Source: Solirubrobacter deserti | GTDB lineage: Bacteria; Actinomycetota; Thermoleophilia; Solirubrobacterales; Solirubrobacteraceae | Assembly: GCF_003344625.1 (NCBI RefSeq) | Contig: NZ_QPKJ02000004.1 | Span: 310,001-374,000 of the forward strand | DNA length: 64,000 nucleotides | Direction: 5' to 3' | Part shown: piece by piece, positions 7,722 through 15,979 of the stretch | Position numbering within the stretch: position 1 is the first letter of the stretch | Layout: the number at the start of each line of letters is the position of its first letter | Notes under the pieces: generated by a model | The model's input: only the letters and a program-made list of their open reading frames with translations | The model's database searches: none | What the model was told of the DNA's origin: nothing | Made by a program: the position numbers and the translations under genes

Positions 7722-8493
7722 GCCGGCCGCTGCGGAACGGCTTGAGGTCGATCGTGGCGTGCTGGTAGCCGGCGCGCTTGATCGCGTCGGTGATGCCCCG
7801 CTCGGCGGCGAGGGCGCGATCCAGGTCCTCGATCGCGACTTCGAGGCGGCCGAGGATGCCGTGGTGGCGCACGCGGATTACGGGGAAGCCGAGTGCCTTG
7901 ACGGCCTGCTCGGCGCGGTCGATCTGCGCGAGCGTCTCGGGGTCGACGCCCGTGCCGTACGGGATGCGTGAGGCCAGGCACGGGCTCGCGGGCTTCTCCG
8001 CGCTCGGCAGCTGGAGGAGGCGTGCGAGCGCGCGGACCTCGTCCTTGGTGACATCGACGAGCGGATGCCGCACGTCGTGCTCGGCGGCGGCCTTCAGGCC
8101 GGGGCGCCAGTCGCCCTGGTCGTCCTGGTTCGCGCCGCTGAGAAGCGCGACGCCCGGGTAGCGCGCGGCGAGCGTGTCGTAGAGCTCGGTCTTGCAGAAG
8201 TAGCAGCGGTCGCGGCCGTTGGCGCGGTAGCCGGGCCGCGCGAGCTCGTTGGTGGGCACGATCTCGTGGGCGATGCCGATGTGCCGTGCGACGCGCTGCG
8301 CCCCTTCGAGCTCGCCGGTCGCGACGGAAGGCGAGACCGCGGTGACGGCGCGAGCGCGGTCGCCGAGCGCGCGGTGGGCGATCGCCGCGACGACGCTCGA
8401 ATCGACGCCGCCGGAGAAGGCGACGACCGCGTGGCCGAGCGCGGCGACGCGCGCCTCGAGCGCCGCCAGCCGCGCGGCGATCTCGCCGCTCAT
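7684..8493 (-). CDS. larE: LarE: ATP-dependent sacrificial sulfur transferase for NPN cofactor
   Basis: 269 residues. N-terminal PP-loop SGGVDSS (27-33) activates the pyridinium dicarboxylate substrate by AMP transfer; LarE then supplies sulfur to make the dithio pincer that holds nickel. Cys172 in SPCLASR is at the sacrificial-cysteine position of Lactiplantibacillus LarE. Cys97 and Cys100 (CYFC) are also present; LarE proteins with three such cysteines have been reported to bind a [4Fe-4S] cluster and use it catalytically. ATGA coupling to larC. Last gene of the larBCE operon. Confidence 0.95.
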   Translation of the reverse strand: MSGEIAARLAALEARVAALGHAVVAFSGGVDSSVVAAIAHRALGDRARAVTAVSPSVATGELEGAQRVARHIGIAHEIVPTNELARPGYRANGRDRCYFCKTELYDTLAARYPGVALLSGANQDDQGDWRPGLKAAAEHDVRHPLVDVTKDEVRALARLLQLPSAEKPASPCLASRIPYGTGVDPETLAQIDRAEQAVKALGFPVIRVRHHGILGRLEVAIEDLDRALAAERGITDAIKRAGYQHATIDLKPFRSGRLNVEPARPATSR

Positions 8494-9626
8494 GCGGCGA
8501 CCTCATGCGCCGCCGCCAGCGCGCGCGCCCACACCGTCTTGACGGCGTCCCCGGTGATCCTCGCCGCCCGTTCGCAGTCGGCGTGCTCGGGGGCGAGGTT
8601 GACGATCTTGCCGTCGAGCCGGCCGATCTTCACGCGCACGGGCTCGCCCGCGACCTCGACGGTGAGGTGATCGCGTTCGAGCTCGACGCGGTCCAGGTGC
8701 GCGACACGGACGCCCAGCGTGCTCGTCTCGCGCAGCACCGCGTCGATCACGGCGCGCTGGTCGTCAGGGCGCGCGAGCGCGGACAGCACGAAGCCGGGGC
8801 GGCCGTGCTTCATGGTCACGGGGGTGGTCCAGACGTCGAGCGCGCCGGCGGCGAAGCACGCGGCGGCGGCGTCCGGGGCCAGCTCGGGCAGCAGGTCGTC
8901 GAGGTTGGCCTCGATCAGGCTGACCGTGCCCGTCGTGGCCTCGGTCCCGAGGATCACGCGGACGACGTTCGGGAACGGCTCGAGCTCGCGCGTCCCGGCG
9001 CCGTAGCCGGTGCCCTGGACCGTCATGCGCGGCAGCGGCCCGTAGGACTCGGCGAGCGCGGCGACGAGCGCGGCGCCCGTCGGCGTGACGAGCTCGAGCT
9101 CCAGCTCGACGCCGTGGACCGGCGCGCCCTTGAGCAGCTCCAGCGTGGCGGGCGCGGGCAGCGGGAGGTTGCCGTGGGCGGCCTTCACGAACCCGCGGCC
9201 CAGCGGCAGCGGCGAGCAGATCACGCGGTCGACGTTCAGTGACTCCAGCGCGAGCGCGACGCCGACGATCTCGCCGATCGCGTCGATCGCGCCGACCTCG
9301 TGGAAGTGCACGCGCTCGGGCTCGATGCCGTGGATGCGGCCTTCCGCGATCGCGAGCCGCTTGAACGCCTCCTGCGCGCGCGCCTCGACCCGCTCGGGCA
9401 GGCTCGCCGCCGAGATCAGGTCGCGGATCGTGCCCCAGTCACGGTGCGGCTGCTCGGCCGCGCCGGTCACGGTCGTCGTGACCGCCGTGATCCCGTGCCG
9501 CTCCGCCGTCCCCCGCTCGACCTGCAGCTCGAACGCGGAGAGGTCGACCTCCGCGCCCGCGTCGAGCAGCGCGCCGAGCAGCATGTCCCCGGCCGCGCCG
9601 CCGATGCAGTCCAGGTACGCGATCAC
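8490..9626 (-). CDS. larC: LarC: nickel insertase (CTP-dependent cyclometallase) for NPN cofactor
   Basis: 378 residues. It starts with the LarC signature AYLDCIGGAAGDM, and has HFHEVGAIDAIGEIVG in the middle and a C-terminal LarC2-type domain (MKHGRPG, then VRVKIG). It inserts nickel into the dithio-pyridinium mononucleotide using CTP. Here it is one uninterrupted frame, unlike Lactiplantibacillus where LarC1 and LarC2 are joined by frameshifting. The GTG at 9626 overlaps the larB stop (GTGA), and its own TGA overlaps the larE ATG. Confidence 0.95.
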   Translation of the reverse strand: MIAYLDCIGGAAGDMLLGALLDAGAEVDLSAFELQVERGTAERHGITAVTTTVTGAAEQPHRDWGTIRDLISAASLPERVEARAQEAFKRLAIAEGRIHGIEPERVHFHEVGAIDAIGEIVGVALALESLNVDRVICSPLPLGRGFVKAAHGNLPLPAPATLELLKGAPVHGVELELELVTPTGAALVAALAESYGPLPRMTVQGTGYGAGTRELEPFPNVVRVILGTEATTGTVSLIEANLDDLLPELAPDAAAACFAAGALDVWTTPVTMKHGRPGFVLSALARPDDQRAVIDAVLRETSTLGVRVAHLDRVELERDHLTVEVAGEPVRVKIGRLDGKIVNLAPEHADCERAARITGDAVKTVWARALAAAHEVAA

Positions 9627-10294
9627 TTCGCCGACTGCCTCGCGATCCGGGCCGCGATCGTGCCCGCGCCGAACCCGTCGTCGATGTTCACCACGGCCAC
9701 GCCCGCAGCGCAGCTCGTGATCATCGCCAGCAGCGCGCTCACGCCGCCGAACGTCGCGCCGTACCCCGTGCTCGTCGGCACGGCGATCACCGGTGCGGCG
9801 ACGATCCCGCCGACGACGGACGCGAGCGCCGCGTCCCACCCGGCCACGACCACGACGCAGTCCGCGCGCTTGAGATCCGGCAAGGCGGGCTCCAGCCGGT
9901 GCAGCCCGGCCACCCCCGCGTCCCGGTGCACGATCACGTTGGTCCCGAGCAGCTCCGCCCGCACCTGCGCCTCACGGACGACCGGCTCGTCGGACGTCCC
10001 GCCGGACACGATCGCCACGAGCCCTTTCGCCGCGGGCACGTGCCGCGCCACCCACGCGAGCCGCGCGCGATCGTCCTCGTGCGCTTCCGGCGCGACCTCC
10101 CGCAGCGCCGCCCGCGCGGCGGCGTCGGCGCGCGTCACCAGCACGCTGCCGGCGTCGGCCTCGATCAGCGCGGCGGCGATCGCCCGGATCTCCTCCGGCG
10201 TCTTGCCCTCGGCCACGATCGCCTCGGGCGCGCCTTGGCGCGCTTCGCGGTCCGTGTCCACACGCGCGAAGCCCAGGTCGCGGAAAGAGTCCAT
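9623..10294 (-). CDS. larB: LarB: nicotinic acid adenine dinucleotide carboxylase/hydrolase
   Basis: 223 residues. The C-terminal two thirds are AIR-carboxylase (PurE)-like, with SGGTSDEPV, then SVVGGIVAAPVIAVPTS and STGYGATFGG. The N-terminal part is the LarB-specific segment (TPEEI, VLVTRAD). LarB carboxylates NaAD at pyridine C5 and hydrolyses the phosphoanhydride, the first step to the nickel-pincer nucleotide. ATG start at 10294. First gene of larBCE; the larA-like partner is in the separate operon at 1354-7098. Confidence 0.95.
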   Translation of the reverse strand: MDSFRDLGFARVDTDREARQGAPEAIVAEGKTPEEIRAIAAALIEADAGSVLVTRADAAARAALREVAPEAHEDDRARLAWVARHVPAAKGLVAIVSGGTSDEPVVREAQVRAELLGTNVIVHRDAGVAGLHRLEPALPDLKRADCVVVVAGWDAALASVVGGIVAAPVIAVPTSTGYGATFGGVSALLAMITSCAAGVAVVNIDDGFGAGTIAARIARQSAK

Positions 10295-10318
10295 CTGGCT
10301 GCAGCAGGTTATCCGGGC

Positions 10319-11347
10319 CTACGCGGCGTCCCGGAAGCGGCCGAAGCGGATCTCGAGCAGCTCCGGGTCCGGCCGGTCCCGAGGTCGGCGAGGAATCTGG
10401 ATGGGCGAACCGTGGAAGCCCTGAAGCCCGACTTTCAACATCGGTCCGTCGATCTCGTGCAGCAGGCGAGTCGCGATGTGGACCACACCGTCGGGCGCGA
10501 TGCCGAGGAGGTTGCGGTCGTAGGCCAGGTGGTGAATCGCACACAGGGCAATGCCGTTCGCCACCGTCGCCGTGCCGCGCGACTCGGTGTCGCCGATGAT
10601 GTGCGCGGCTTGCAGCAGCGGCACCTCGCGGAGCCGGCAGACAGCGCACTGCCGCGAGTACGCGCGGAGTACGTTCTCGCGGAACCGTTGCTGGTGGAGC
10701 CGGTAATGAGCCTGACGAGTGGCGTAGCGCCGCGCAGGCTCGTCAAAGTCGAAGTCGGGCTTGATTTCAGCTGTCGGCCACGCGACCTGAAATTCCACCC
10801 GCTCCTTGATCGGATCGTCGTGCGTCAGGTAGATCGGTGCGATCGGCGTGTACTGGCTCGGCACGATCCCGTTGAAGTAGATGAGCGGCACAGCGATCTC
10901 GAAGGCTGCGCGCATGGCACCGTTATCCCGCGCGGCGGCAATCCGTGCTCGTTCCGTGTCGCTCTTTGGACGGCGATAGTGATACGTGAACGTCTGCGTT
11001 TCTTCGTCGTACCCGTCGTCGTAAGGAGCGTCCTCGTCAGTGGGCGGCGTTGTCGTCAAGCTCAACGCGGCGCGTCCGGCGAACTCCTTCGGGCGGTGGA
11101 TCCCGGCGTAGAACGATCCGTACGAGAGGCGGCCGATCGGTGTTGGAAACCCCTCTCGAAGCACGTCGACGTGGACGAGCCCGTCGTAGCGACGGGAGAG
11201 TTCAAGGACGTGATCTAGCGCGAACCTACGAAGTTCGACGTCAAGCGGATCCCCAACCACGCCGCGAAGCATCCACGTTGGGTCGCCAGATAGCAATCGC
11301 TGGGGTACGGCTGGCCCTACCGGCGTGGGCGGGTTCTGGCGCCCCAA
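10319..11347 (-). CDS. HNH endonuclease with N-terminal SRA/YDG-like domain (putative modification-dependent restriction)
   Basis: Up to 342 residues. The C-terminal third holds a zinc-binding HNH nuclease: CAVC, then AAHI, NGIALCAIHH and the AYDRNLL tail. The N-terminal half (YGSFYAGIHRPKEF, then PPTDEDAPYDDGYDEE) resembles the first domain of a common actinobacterial HNH family and recalls SRA/YDG base-reading domains. A role in cutting modified or foreign DNA is inference. The longest frame opens with TTG at 11347; ATG at 11272 is an alternative and neither has a good RBS. Codon use is visibly less GC-rich than its neighbours, consistent with horizontal transfer. It stands alone without a methyltransferase. 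Confidence 0.75.
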   Translation of the reverse strand: MGRQNPPTPVGPAVPQRLLSGDPTWMLRGVVGDPLDVELRRFALDHVLELSRRYDGLVHVDVLREGFPTPIGRLSYGSFYAGIHRPKEFAGRAALSLTTTPPTDEDAPYDDGYDEETQTFTYHYRRPKSDTERARIAAARDNGAMRAAFEIAVPLIYFNGIVPSQYTPIAPIYLTHDDPIKERVEFQVAWPTAEIKPDFDFDEPARRYATRQAHYRLHQQRFRENVLRAYSRQCAVCRLREVPLLQAAHIIGDTESRGTATVANGIALCAIHHLAYDRNLLGIAPDGVVHIATRLLHEIDGPMLKVGLQGFHGSPIQIPRRPRDRPDPELLEIRFGRFRDAA

Positions 11348-11428
11348 AGAGGCGGGCTGGCCCGGTGGGGAGAGAAATCACTCCGAGGGACTATTCACGA
11401 AACCGTCCAGCGTCCCGAGGATCCCGTC

Positions 11429-11659
11429 ATGAACCACATCCATGAGCTCGCCTACCGCGCCCACGACGGCATCTTCGTGACCATGTTCTGGGACGCGGAG
11501 ACGAACCTGGTCACCGTGGCGGTCGCCGACGAGAAGACCGACGACGCGTTCGAGGTCCTCGTGCTCCCCGGTGAGCGCGCGCTCGACGTCTTTCATCATC
11601 CGTACGCGTACCGCGCGGTGCGCGAAGAGCGGTCGTCGACGCTGGTGCGGACGACATGA
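11429..11659 (+). CDS. Small hypothetical protein (76 aa)
   Basis: ATG start preceded by GAGGA at good distance. The compact protein has alternating beta-like stretches (IFVTMFWDAETNLVTVAVAD, VLVLPGERALDVF) and no membrane segment or Cys cluster. Its stop overlaps the start of the next small gene (ATGA), so the two are made together and may act as a pair. No family recognised. Confidence 0.65.
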   Translation: MNHIHELAYRAHDGIFVTMFWDAETNLVTVAVADEKTDDAFEVLVLPGERALDVFHHPYAYRAVREERSSTLVRTT

Positions 11660-11862
11660 CCGTCCCGGACGGCACCATCTGGACCGGCCGCTATCCGGTC
11701 GCGCCGGGGACGGCGCCGCGCGACGTCGTCGTGCGCGTGCGCCAGCAGGGGTGGACGACGGTCGAGTTCGACATCGAGCACTCCTACGGCGGGCCGACCG
11801 GCGTCGGGCACGGGTCGTTGCCGTCTGCGCTGTTCGCGCGGCGCTTCGCTCGGATCTTCTGA
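11656..11862 (+). CDS. Small hypothetical protein (68 aa), coupled to the 76-aa gene
   Basis: The start ATG overlaps the previous stop by four bases. The soluble beta-rich sequence includes VRVRQQGWTTVEFDIEHSYGG and ends in an Arg/Phe-rich tail. No known domain. It precedes the ACT-domain gene by about 20-35 bases and could be in the same transcript. Confidence 0.6.
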   Translation: MTVPDGTIWTGRYPVAPGTAPRDVVVRVRQQGWTTVEFDIEHSYGGPTGVGHGSLPSALFARRFARIF

Positions 11863-11881
11863 GCCGCGACCCTGGACAGGG

Positions 11882-12274
11882 GTGGGAACATGGTCGGTGG
11901 TGAACGCGACCGACCTCACCGTGGTCCTGCGTGACGAACCGGGCGGCCTGGCCCGGGTGAGCGAGGTCGCGGTGGCCGCGGGCGTGCACCTGCGCGGGCT
12001 GGCCGCGTTCACGGGTGACGAGCACGGGTTCGTCCACGCGCTCGTCGACAACGGCGACGTCGCGAAGGTCACCGACGCGCTCAGGCGCGCGAAGATCAAG
12101 GTTGCGGACACACGGGACGTGCTGGTCGTCCCGGTCGGCACGGGCGGGCTGGCGGACGTGATGATCGCGCTGGCCGAGGCCAACGTGAACGTGGACCTCG
12201 CCTACACGGCGAACGGCGACAAGGTCGTGATCGCGACCGACGACGTCTACAACGCGCGCGACGCCCTCTCGTAG
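11882..12274 (+). CDS. Tandem ACT-domain protein
   Basis: About 125-130 residues with two ACT-type ligand-binding modules: DLTVVLRDEPGGLARVSEVA followed by a second with VLVVPVGTGGLADVMIALAE and YTANGDKVVIATDD. ACT dimers usually bind amino acids and regulate a partner enzyme; this stand-alone form has no catalytic domain. The start is uncertain: GTG at 11882, or GTG at 11897, which has better spacing to the GGGGTGGG purine stretch. The 3' end overlaps the convergent kinase-like gene by 28 bases. Confidence 0.8.
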   Translation: MGTWSVVNATDLTVVLRDEPGGLARVSEVAVAAGVHLRGLAAFTGDEHGFVHALVDNGDVAKVTDALRRAKIKVADTRDVLVVPVGTGGLADVMIALAEANVNVDLAYTANGDKVVIATDDVYNARDALS

Positions 12275-13104
12275 CCGGCCAGCGCCTCGTCGCAGAGGTC
12301 GCTCATGCCCTCCTCGGCGGCGTACACCGCCAGGACCGCGCACAGGTTGAGCGCGAGCACCTGCGCTCGCAGCAGCTGCTCCTCGGTGATGCGCCCGTAT
12401 GCGCGGAAGAAGTCCGAGCGGCCGTCCGGGCCGAGCAGGCACCACAGCAGGATCAGGTCGATCGACGGGTCGCCGACGCAGACGTCGCCCCAGTCGATCA
12501 CGCCGGCCATCGCGCCGTCGCGCACGAGCACGTGGCGCAGGTGCAGGTCGCCGTGGCAGACGGCCGTTGCGGGCGGGCGCTCCAGGCGGCGCGCGTCCGA
12601 GAGCCAGCCCGGCGGCTTGCGGCCGAGCGCCTGGACCGATTCGATCGTGCGCGCCACGCGGATGCCCATGTCCGCCCGGCCCATCGGGTCGTCGGGCAGG
12701 GGCGAGCTCACCGTCGAGTCGTGCAGCGCGCGCAAGAACTCGCCCAGCGGACGGCCGACTGCGTTGCGCTCGTCTTCGCTGAGCCCGAGCGGCTCGCGCC
12801 CGACGATCAGCTCCGCGCCGAACCAGGGCCACGCGAACTCGTCGGTGGGCTCGCCGACGAACACCGGCGTCGGTACGGGCAGCGGCAGGCGCAGCTGCGG
12901 CAGCACGTCCAGCTCACGCACGACGCCGGGGATCGCCATCTCGCGCCGCGGGAAGCGGAACGCGTAGCGCCCGTCGACGAGCCAGACGGTGTTGTCCCAG
13001 CCCTCGCCGATCAACGTCAGCGACGAGGGCGTGAAGTGCTGGGCGCTGATCAACCGCCGGGCGAGCGCCTCGTCGACGGTCCGTTCGGGGCTCCATTCGG
13101 GCAT
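12247..13104 (-). CDS. Aminoglycoside phosphotransferase (APH)-family small-molecule kinase
   Basis: 285 residues. Kinase-like fold landmarks: GEGWDNTVWLVDGRYAFRFPR (Gly loop and Lys-equivalent Arg region, here cited only as GEGWDN and FRFPR), catalytic HGDLHLRHVLV, and metal-binding VIDWGDVCVGDP. The family phosphorylates aminoglycosides, macrolides, homoserine or sugars. Nothing in the context points to antibiotic resistance, so the substrate is open. Its ATG is 23 bases from the divergent methyltransferase-glycosyltransferase gene. Confidence 0.85.
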   Translation of the reverse strand: MPEWSPERTVDEALARRLISAQHFTPSSLTLIGEGWDNTVWLVDGRYAFRFPRREMAIPGVVRELDVLPQLRLPLPVPTPVFVGEPTDEFAWPWFGAELIVGREPLGLSEDERNAVGRPLGEFLRALHDSTVSSPLPDDPMGRADMGIRVARTIESVQALGRKPPGWLSDARRLERPPATAVCHGDLHLRHVLVRDGAMAGVIDWGDVCVGDPSIDLILLWCLLGPDGRSDFFRAYGRITEEQLLRAQVLALNLCAVLAVYAAEEGMSDLCDEALAGYERASRAL

Positions 13105-13127
13105 CGCTTGGTAGCGTGCCGCATCGC

Positions 13128-14804
13128 ATGGCGGTGTGCCGGATCTGCTCGGGCGAGCTCGAGCTGCGCATACGCGGCAACGGAGCCGCGCCCACAGCGG
13201 CCCTCTTCTCGCCGTCGGCGCACGCCGTCGGCGAGCACGGCGACCTGCTCGAATGCCGCGAGTGCGGGACGATCCAGCAGCCTGTCCTGCCGCAGGGCGA
13301 CGCGCTGCACGACCTCTACCGCGACATGCGCGACGACGAGTACCTGGCGGAGGAGGACGGCCGCCGCGCGACCGCGAACCGGCTGCTGGACCTGATCGCC
13401 GCCCACCGCCCGACGGGGCGCCTGCTGGACGTCGGCTGCGGTCACGGTCTGCTGCTCGATGAGGCTCGCCGTCGGGGCTATGACACCGTCGGGCTGGAGC
13501 TCAGCCGCGAGACGGCCGCCCATGCGCGCTCGCTGGGGCTCGACGTGCGCGAGGTCCCGCTGGAGGCGTTCACCGAGGGCACCAACGGCGACGCGCCCGG
13601 CGCGTTCGACGTGGTCGTGCTCGCGGACGTGATCGAGCACCTGGACGACCCGGTCGCCGCGATCGACCAGTGCGCCGCGCTGCTGCGGCCCGGCGGCGTG
13701 CTGTGCGTCGTGACGCCCGACCCGGCCTCGCCCACGGCGCGCCTCGCCGGCGCGCGCTGGTGGGGCTTCTTGCCCGCTCACACGGTCCTGCTCCCGCGCC
13801 GCACGCTGCGGGAGCTGCTCAGCGCGGCGGGCCTGGTGATCTCCGACGACGTCCCCTTCGTGCGCACCTTCGCGGCCAAGCGCTGGGTCGGGGGGCTGGC
13901 CGAGCGGCTCCCGCAGGGCGACCGGTTGAGCGCGCTCGCGGACCGCCTGCCGCCGGTGAAGCTGTCGCTGTCGCTGGGCGACGAGCGCGTCATCCTCGCC
14001 CACCGCACGCCGGTGCGCCTCGCCGAGCAGCCGCTGCTCCAGCACTCCAACGGCCGTGCGCCGATCCACGTCGTGCTGCCGGCCTACAAGGCCACGCGCA
14101 CGATCCCCGACGTCGTCGCCGAGATGCCGCCGCAGGCCGCCGATCACGCGCTGCTGATCGACGACGCGTCGCCGGACGAGACCACGGACGTCGCCCTGCT
14201 GCACGGCCTCGACGTGCTCCGCCACCCCGCCAACCGCGGCTACGGCGCCTCGCAGAAGACGGGGTACACGCACGCGCTGCGCGCCGGCGCGGCCGTGATC
14301 GTGATGGTGCACGCCGACAACCAGTACGACCCGGGGCTGGTGGCGGACATGGCCGAGCCGATCCTGGCCGGGGACGCCGACGTCGTGATCGGCTCGCGGC
14401 TGCTCGTCGACCGCGCGGTGGCGGGCGGGATGCCGCGCTGGAAGTGGGTCGGCAACCGGCTGCTGACCGGAATCGAGAACGCCGTCTTCGGCGTGCGCTT
14501 CAGCGAGTACCACACGGGCTATCGCGCGTTCAGCGCCGACTTCCTGCGCTCGATCCCGTTCCTGCGCAACTCGGACGACTTCGTCTTCGACCAGGAAATC
14601 TTCGCCCAGGTGCTGGCCCGCAAGGCCCGCGTGGTCGAGATCCCGATCCCGACGCGCTACTTCCACGAGGCGTCGAGCGTCGACTTCGTCACCAGCCTCC
14701 GCTACGCCTTCAAGACGCTGTGGGTGCTCGCCCGTTACCGGCTGGACCGCCGCTGGGCCCTGCTGCGCCGACCCGCCGCATGGCTTTCACCCCGAGACGG
14801 ATAG
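13128..14804 (+). CDS. Fusion of SAM methyltransferase and GT2 glycosyltransferase
   Basis: 558 residues. An N-terminal zinc-ribbon (CRIC ... CREC) leads into a class I methyltransferase (LLDVGCGHGLLLDEA about residue 107, then VLADVIEHLDDP). From about residue 310 there is a family-2 glycosyltransferase of the dolichyl-phosphate-mannose synthase type (VVLPAYKATRTIPDVV, LLIDDASPDET, HADNQYDP, GSRLL, YHTGYRAFS). The usual arrangement is separate genes, so both reactions probably act on one polyprenyl-linked sugar substrate. ATG at 13128 is chosen over GTG at 13116. The 3' end overlaps the following membrane glycosyltransferase by 25 bases. Confidence 0.85.
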   Translation: MAVCRICSGELELRIRGNGAAPTAALFSPSAHAVGEHGDLLECRECGTIQQPVLPQGDALHDLYRDMRDDEYLAEEDGRRATANRLLDLIAAHRPTGRLLDVGCGHGLLLDEARRRGYDTVGLELSRETAAHARSLGLDVREVPLEAFTEGTNGDAPGAFDVVVLADVIEHLDDPVAAIDQCAALLRPGGVLCVVTPDPASPTARLAGARWWGFLPAHTVLLPRRTLRELLSAAGLVISDDVPFVRTFAAKRWVGGLAERLPQGDRLSALADRLPPVKLSLSLGDERVILAHRTPVRLAEQPLLQHSNGRAPIHVVLPAYKATRTIPDVVAEMPPQAADHALLIDDASPDETTDVALLHGLDVLRHPANRGYGASQKTGYTHALRAGAAVIVMVHADNQYDPGLVADMAEPILAGDADVVIGSRLLVDRAVAGGMPRWKWVGNRLLTGIENAVFGVRFSEYHTGYRAFSADFLRSIPFLRNSDDFVFDQEIFAQVLARKARVVEIPIPTRYFHEASSVDFVTSLRYAFKTLWVLARYRLDRRWALLRRPAAWLSPRDG

Positions 14805-15979
14805 CCGTCGCGATCCTCGTCGCCGCGTTGGCGATCCGCGTCGCGTGGGTGCTCGCGACGCCGGACTACCGGCTCGTGCACGACGCGCTCGACTACAACC
14901 GGCACGCGATCTCGCTCGCGAACGGCGACGGCTTCGCGCTCTCCTACGGCCGCGAGACCGCGTTCCGGCCGCCGACCTACCCGATCTTCCTCGCCGGCGT
15001 GTACTGGGTCTTCGGCCCGTCGCTGGAGTGGGCGCGGTTGGCCAACGCGCTCGTCGGCACCGGCATCGTGGCGCTGATCGGCGTGATCGCGCACCAGGTG
15101 TGGGGCAACCGCGTCGCGCTGATCGCGATGGCGCTGGCCGCCGTGTACATCCCGCAGATCCTCATCGGCCAGTCCGTGATGAGCGAGCCGCTGTTCACGC
15201 TGTGCATGCTCGGCGCCATCGCGGCGGCGTTGCGCGGCTGGGTGATCCCGGCGGGCGTGCTGATCGGGCTCGCGATCCTCGGCCGGTCCAACGCGCTCGT
15301 GCTGCTGGCGCCACTCGCGTGGGCCTTGTGGAAGGGGCCGAGACCGGCGCTGATCATGCTGCTCGCCGCCACGCTCACGATCGCGCCCTGGGCGGTCCGC
15401 AACTACGTCGTCTTCGACGCCTTCGTCCCGGTCGGGACCCAGTTCGGCTCCGCGCTCGCCGGCACGTACAACAGCGAGGCGATGAACGACCGCGAGAACC
15501 CGGCCTCGTGGCGGACCCTGAAGCGCGTCGACGACTACCGGCCGATCTTCAACCAGCTGCGGGTGACGCCCGAGCCCGTGCTGGAGAAGCGGCTGCGGGA
15601 GGCGTCGCTCGAGTACATCAAGGACCATCCCGGTGCCCCGTTGAAGGTCGCGTTCTGGACGACGCGCCGGATGCTCGACCTGGCCGGCTGGGACTGGGCG
15701 ATCCACACCGCGGGCACGATCTCCGCGGGCAAGCGCGCCGGCGCGGCGGGGATCATCTGCTTCTGGGTCTTCGCGGTGTTGGCGGTGATCGGCGCGTTCA
15801 CGCGACGCGCCCGGGACGCCCCGCTGTGGCTGTGGACCGTGCCCGTGCTGATGTACCTCGGCGTCGTCTTCCTCGTGGTGGAGACGCCGCGCTACCGGAC
15901 CGCAATCGACCCGTTCGTGATCATGCTCGCCGCGCTCGCGATCTCAGCGGTGACGGCCAAGCGGGCCCAGGTCCCATAG
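14780..15979 (+). CDS. GT39/ArnT-like polytopic membrane glycosyltransferase
   Basis: 399 residues with about nine hydrophobic segments. The first follows the start, and a loop with a DALDYNRHA acidic site in the position of the GT39/GT83 catalytic Asp comes next. FRPPTYPIFLAGVYWVFG is typical of the PMT_2/glycosyltransferase family 39 group. It would take a sugar from a polyprenyl-phosphate donor, and the gene directly upstream encodes a DPM1-like synthase domain able to make such a donor. That pairing suggests envelope glycan or protein glycosylation. Its end overlaps the patatin gene tail to tail by 36 bases. Confidence 0.8.
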   Translation: MAFTPRRIAVAILVAALAIRVAWVLATPDYRLVHDALDYNRHAISLANGDGFALSYGRETAFRPPTYPIFLAGVYWVFGPSLEWARLANALVGTGIVALIGVIAHQVWGNRVALIAMALAAVYIPQILIGQSVMSEPLFTLCMLGAIAAALRGWVIPAGVLIGLAILGRSNALVLLAPLAWALWKGPRPALIMLLAATLTIAPWAVRNYVVFDAFVPVGTQFGSALAGTYNSEAMNDRENPASWRTLKRVDDYRPIFNQLRVTPEPVLEKRLREASLEYIKDHPGAPLKVAFWTTRRMLDLAGWDWAIHTAGTISAGKRAGAAGIICFWVFAVLAVIGAFTRRARDAPLWLWTVPVLMYLGVVFLVVETPRYRTAIDPFVIMLAALAISAVTAKRAQVP

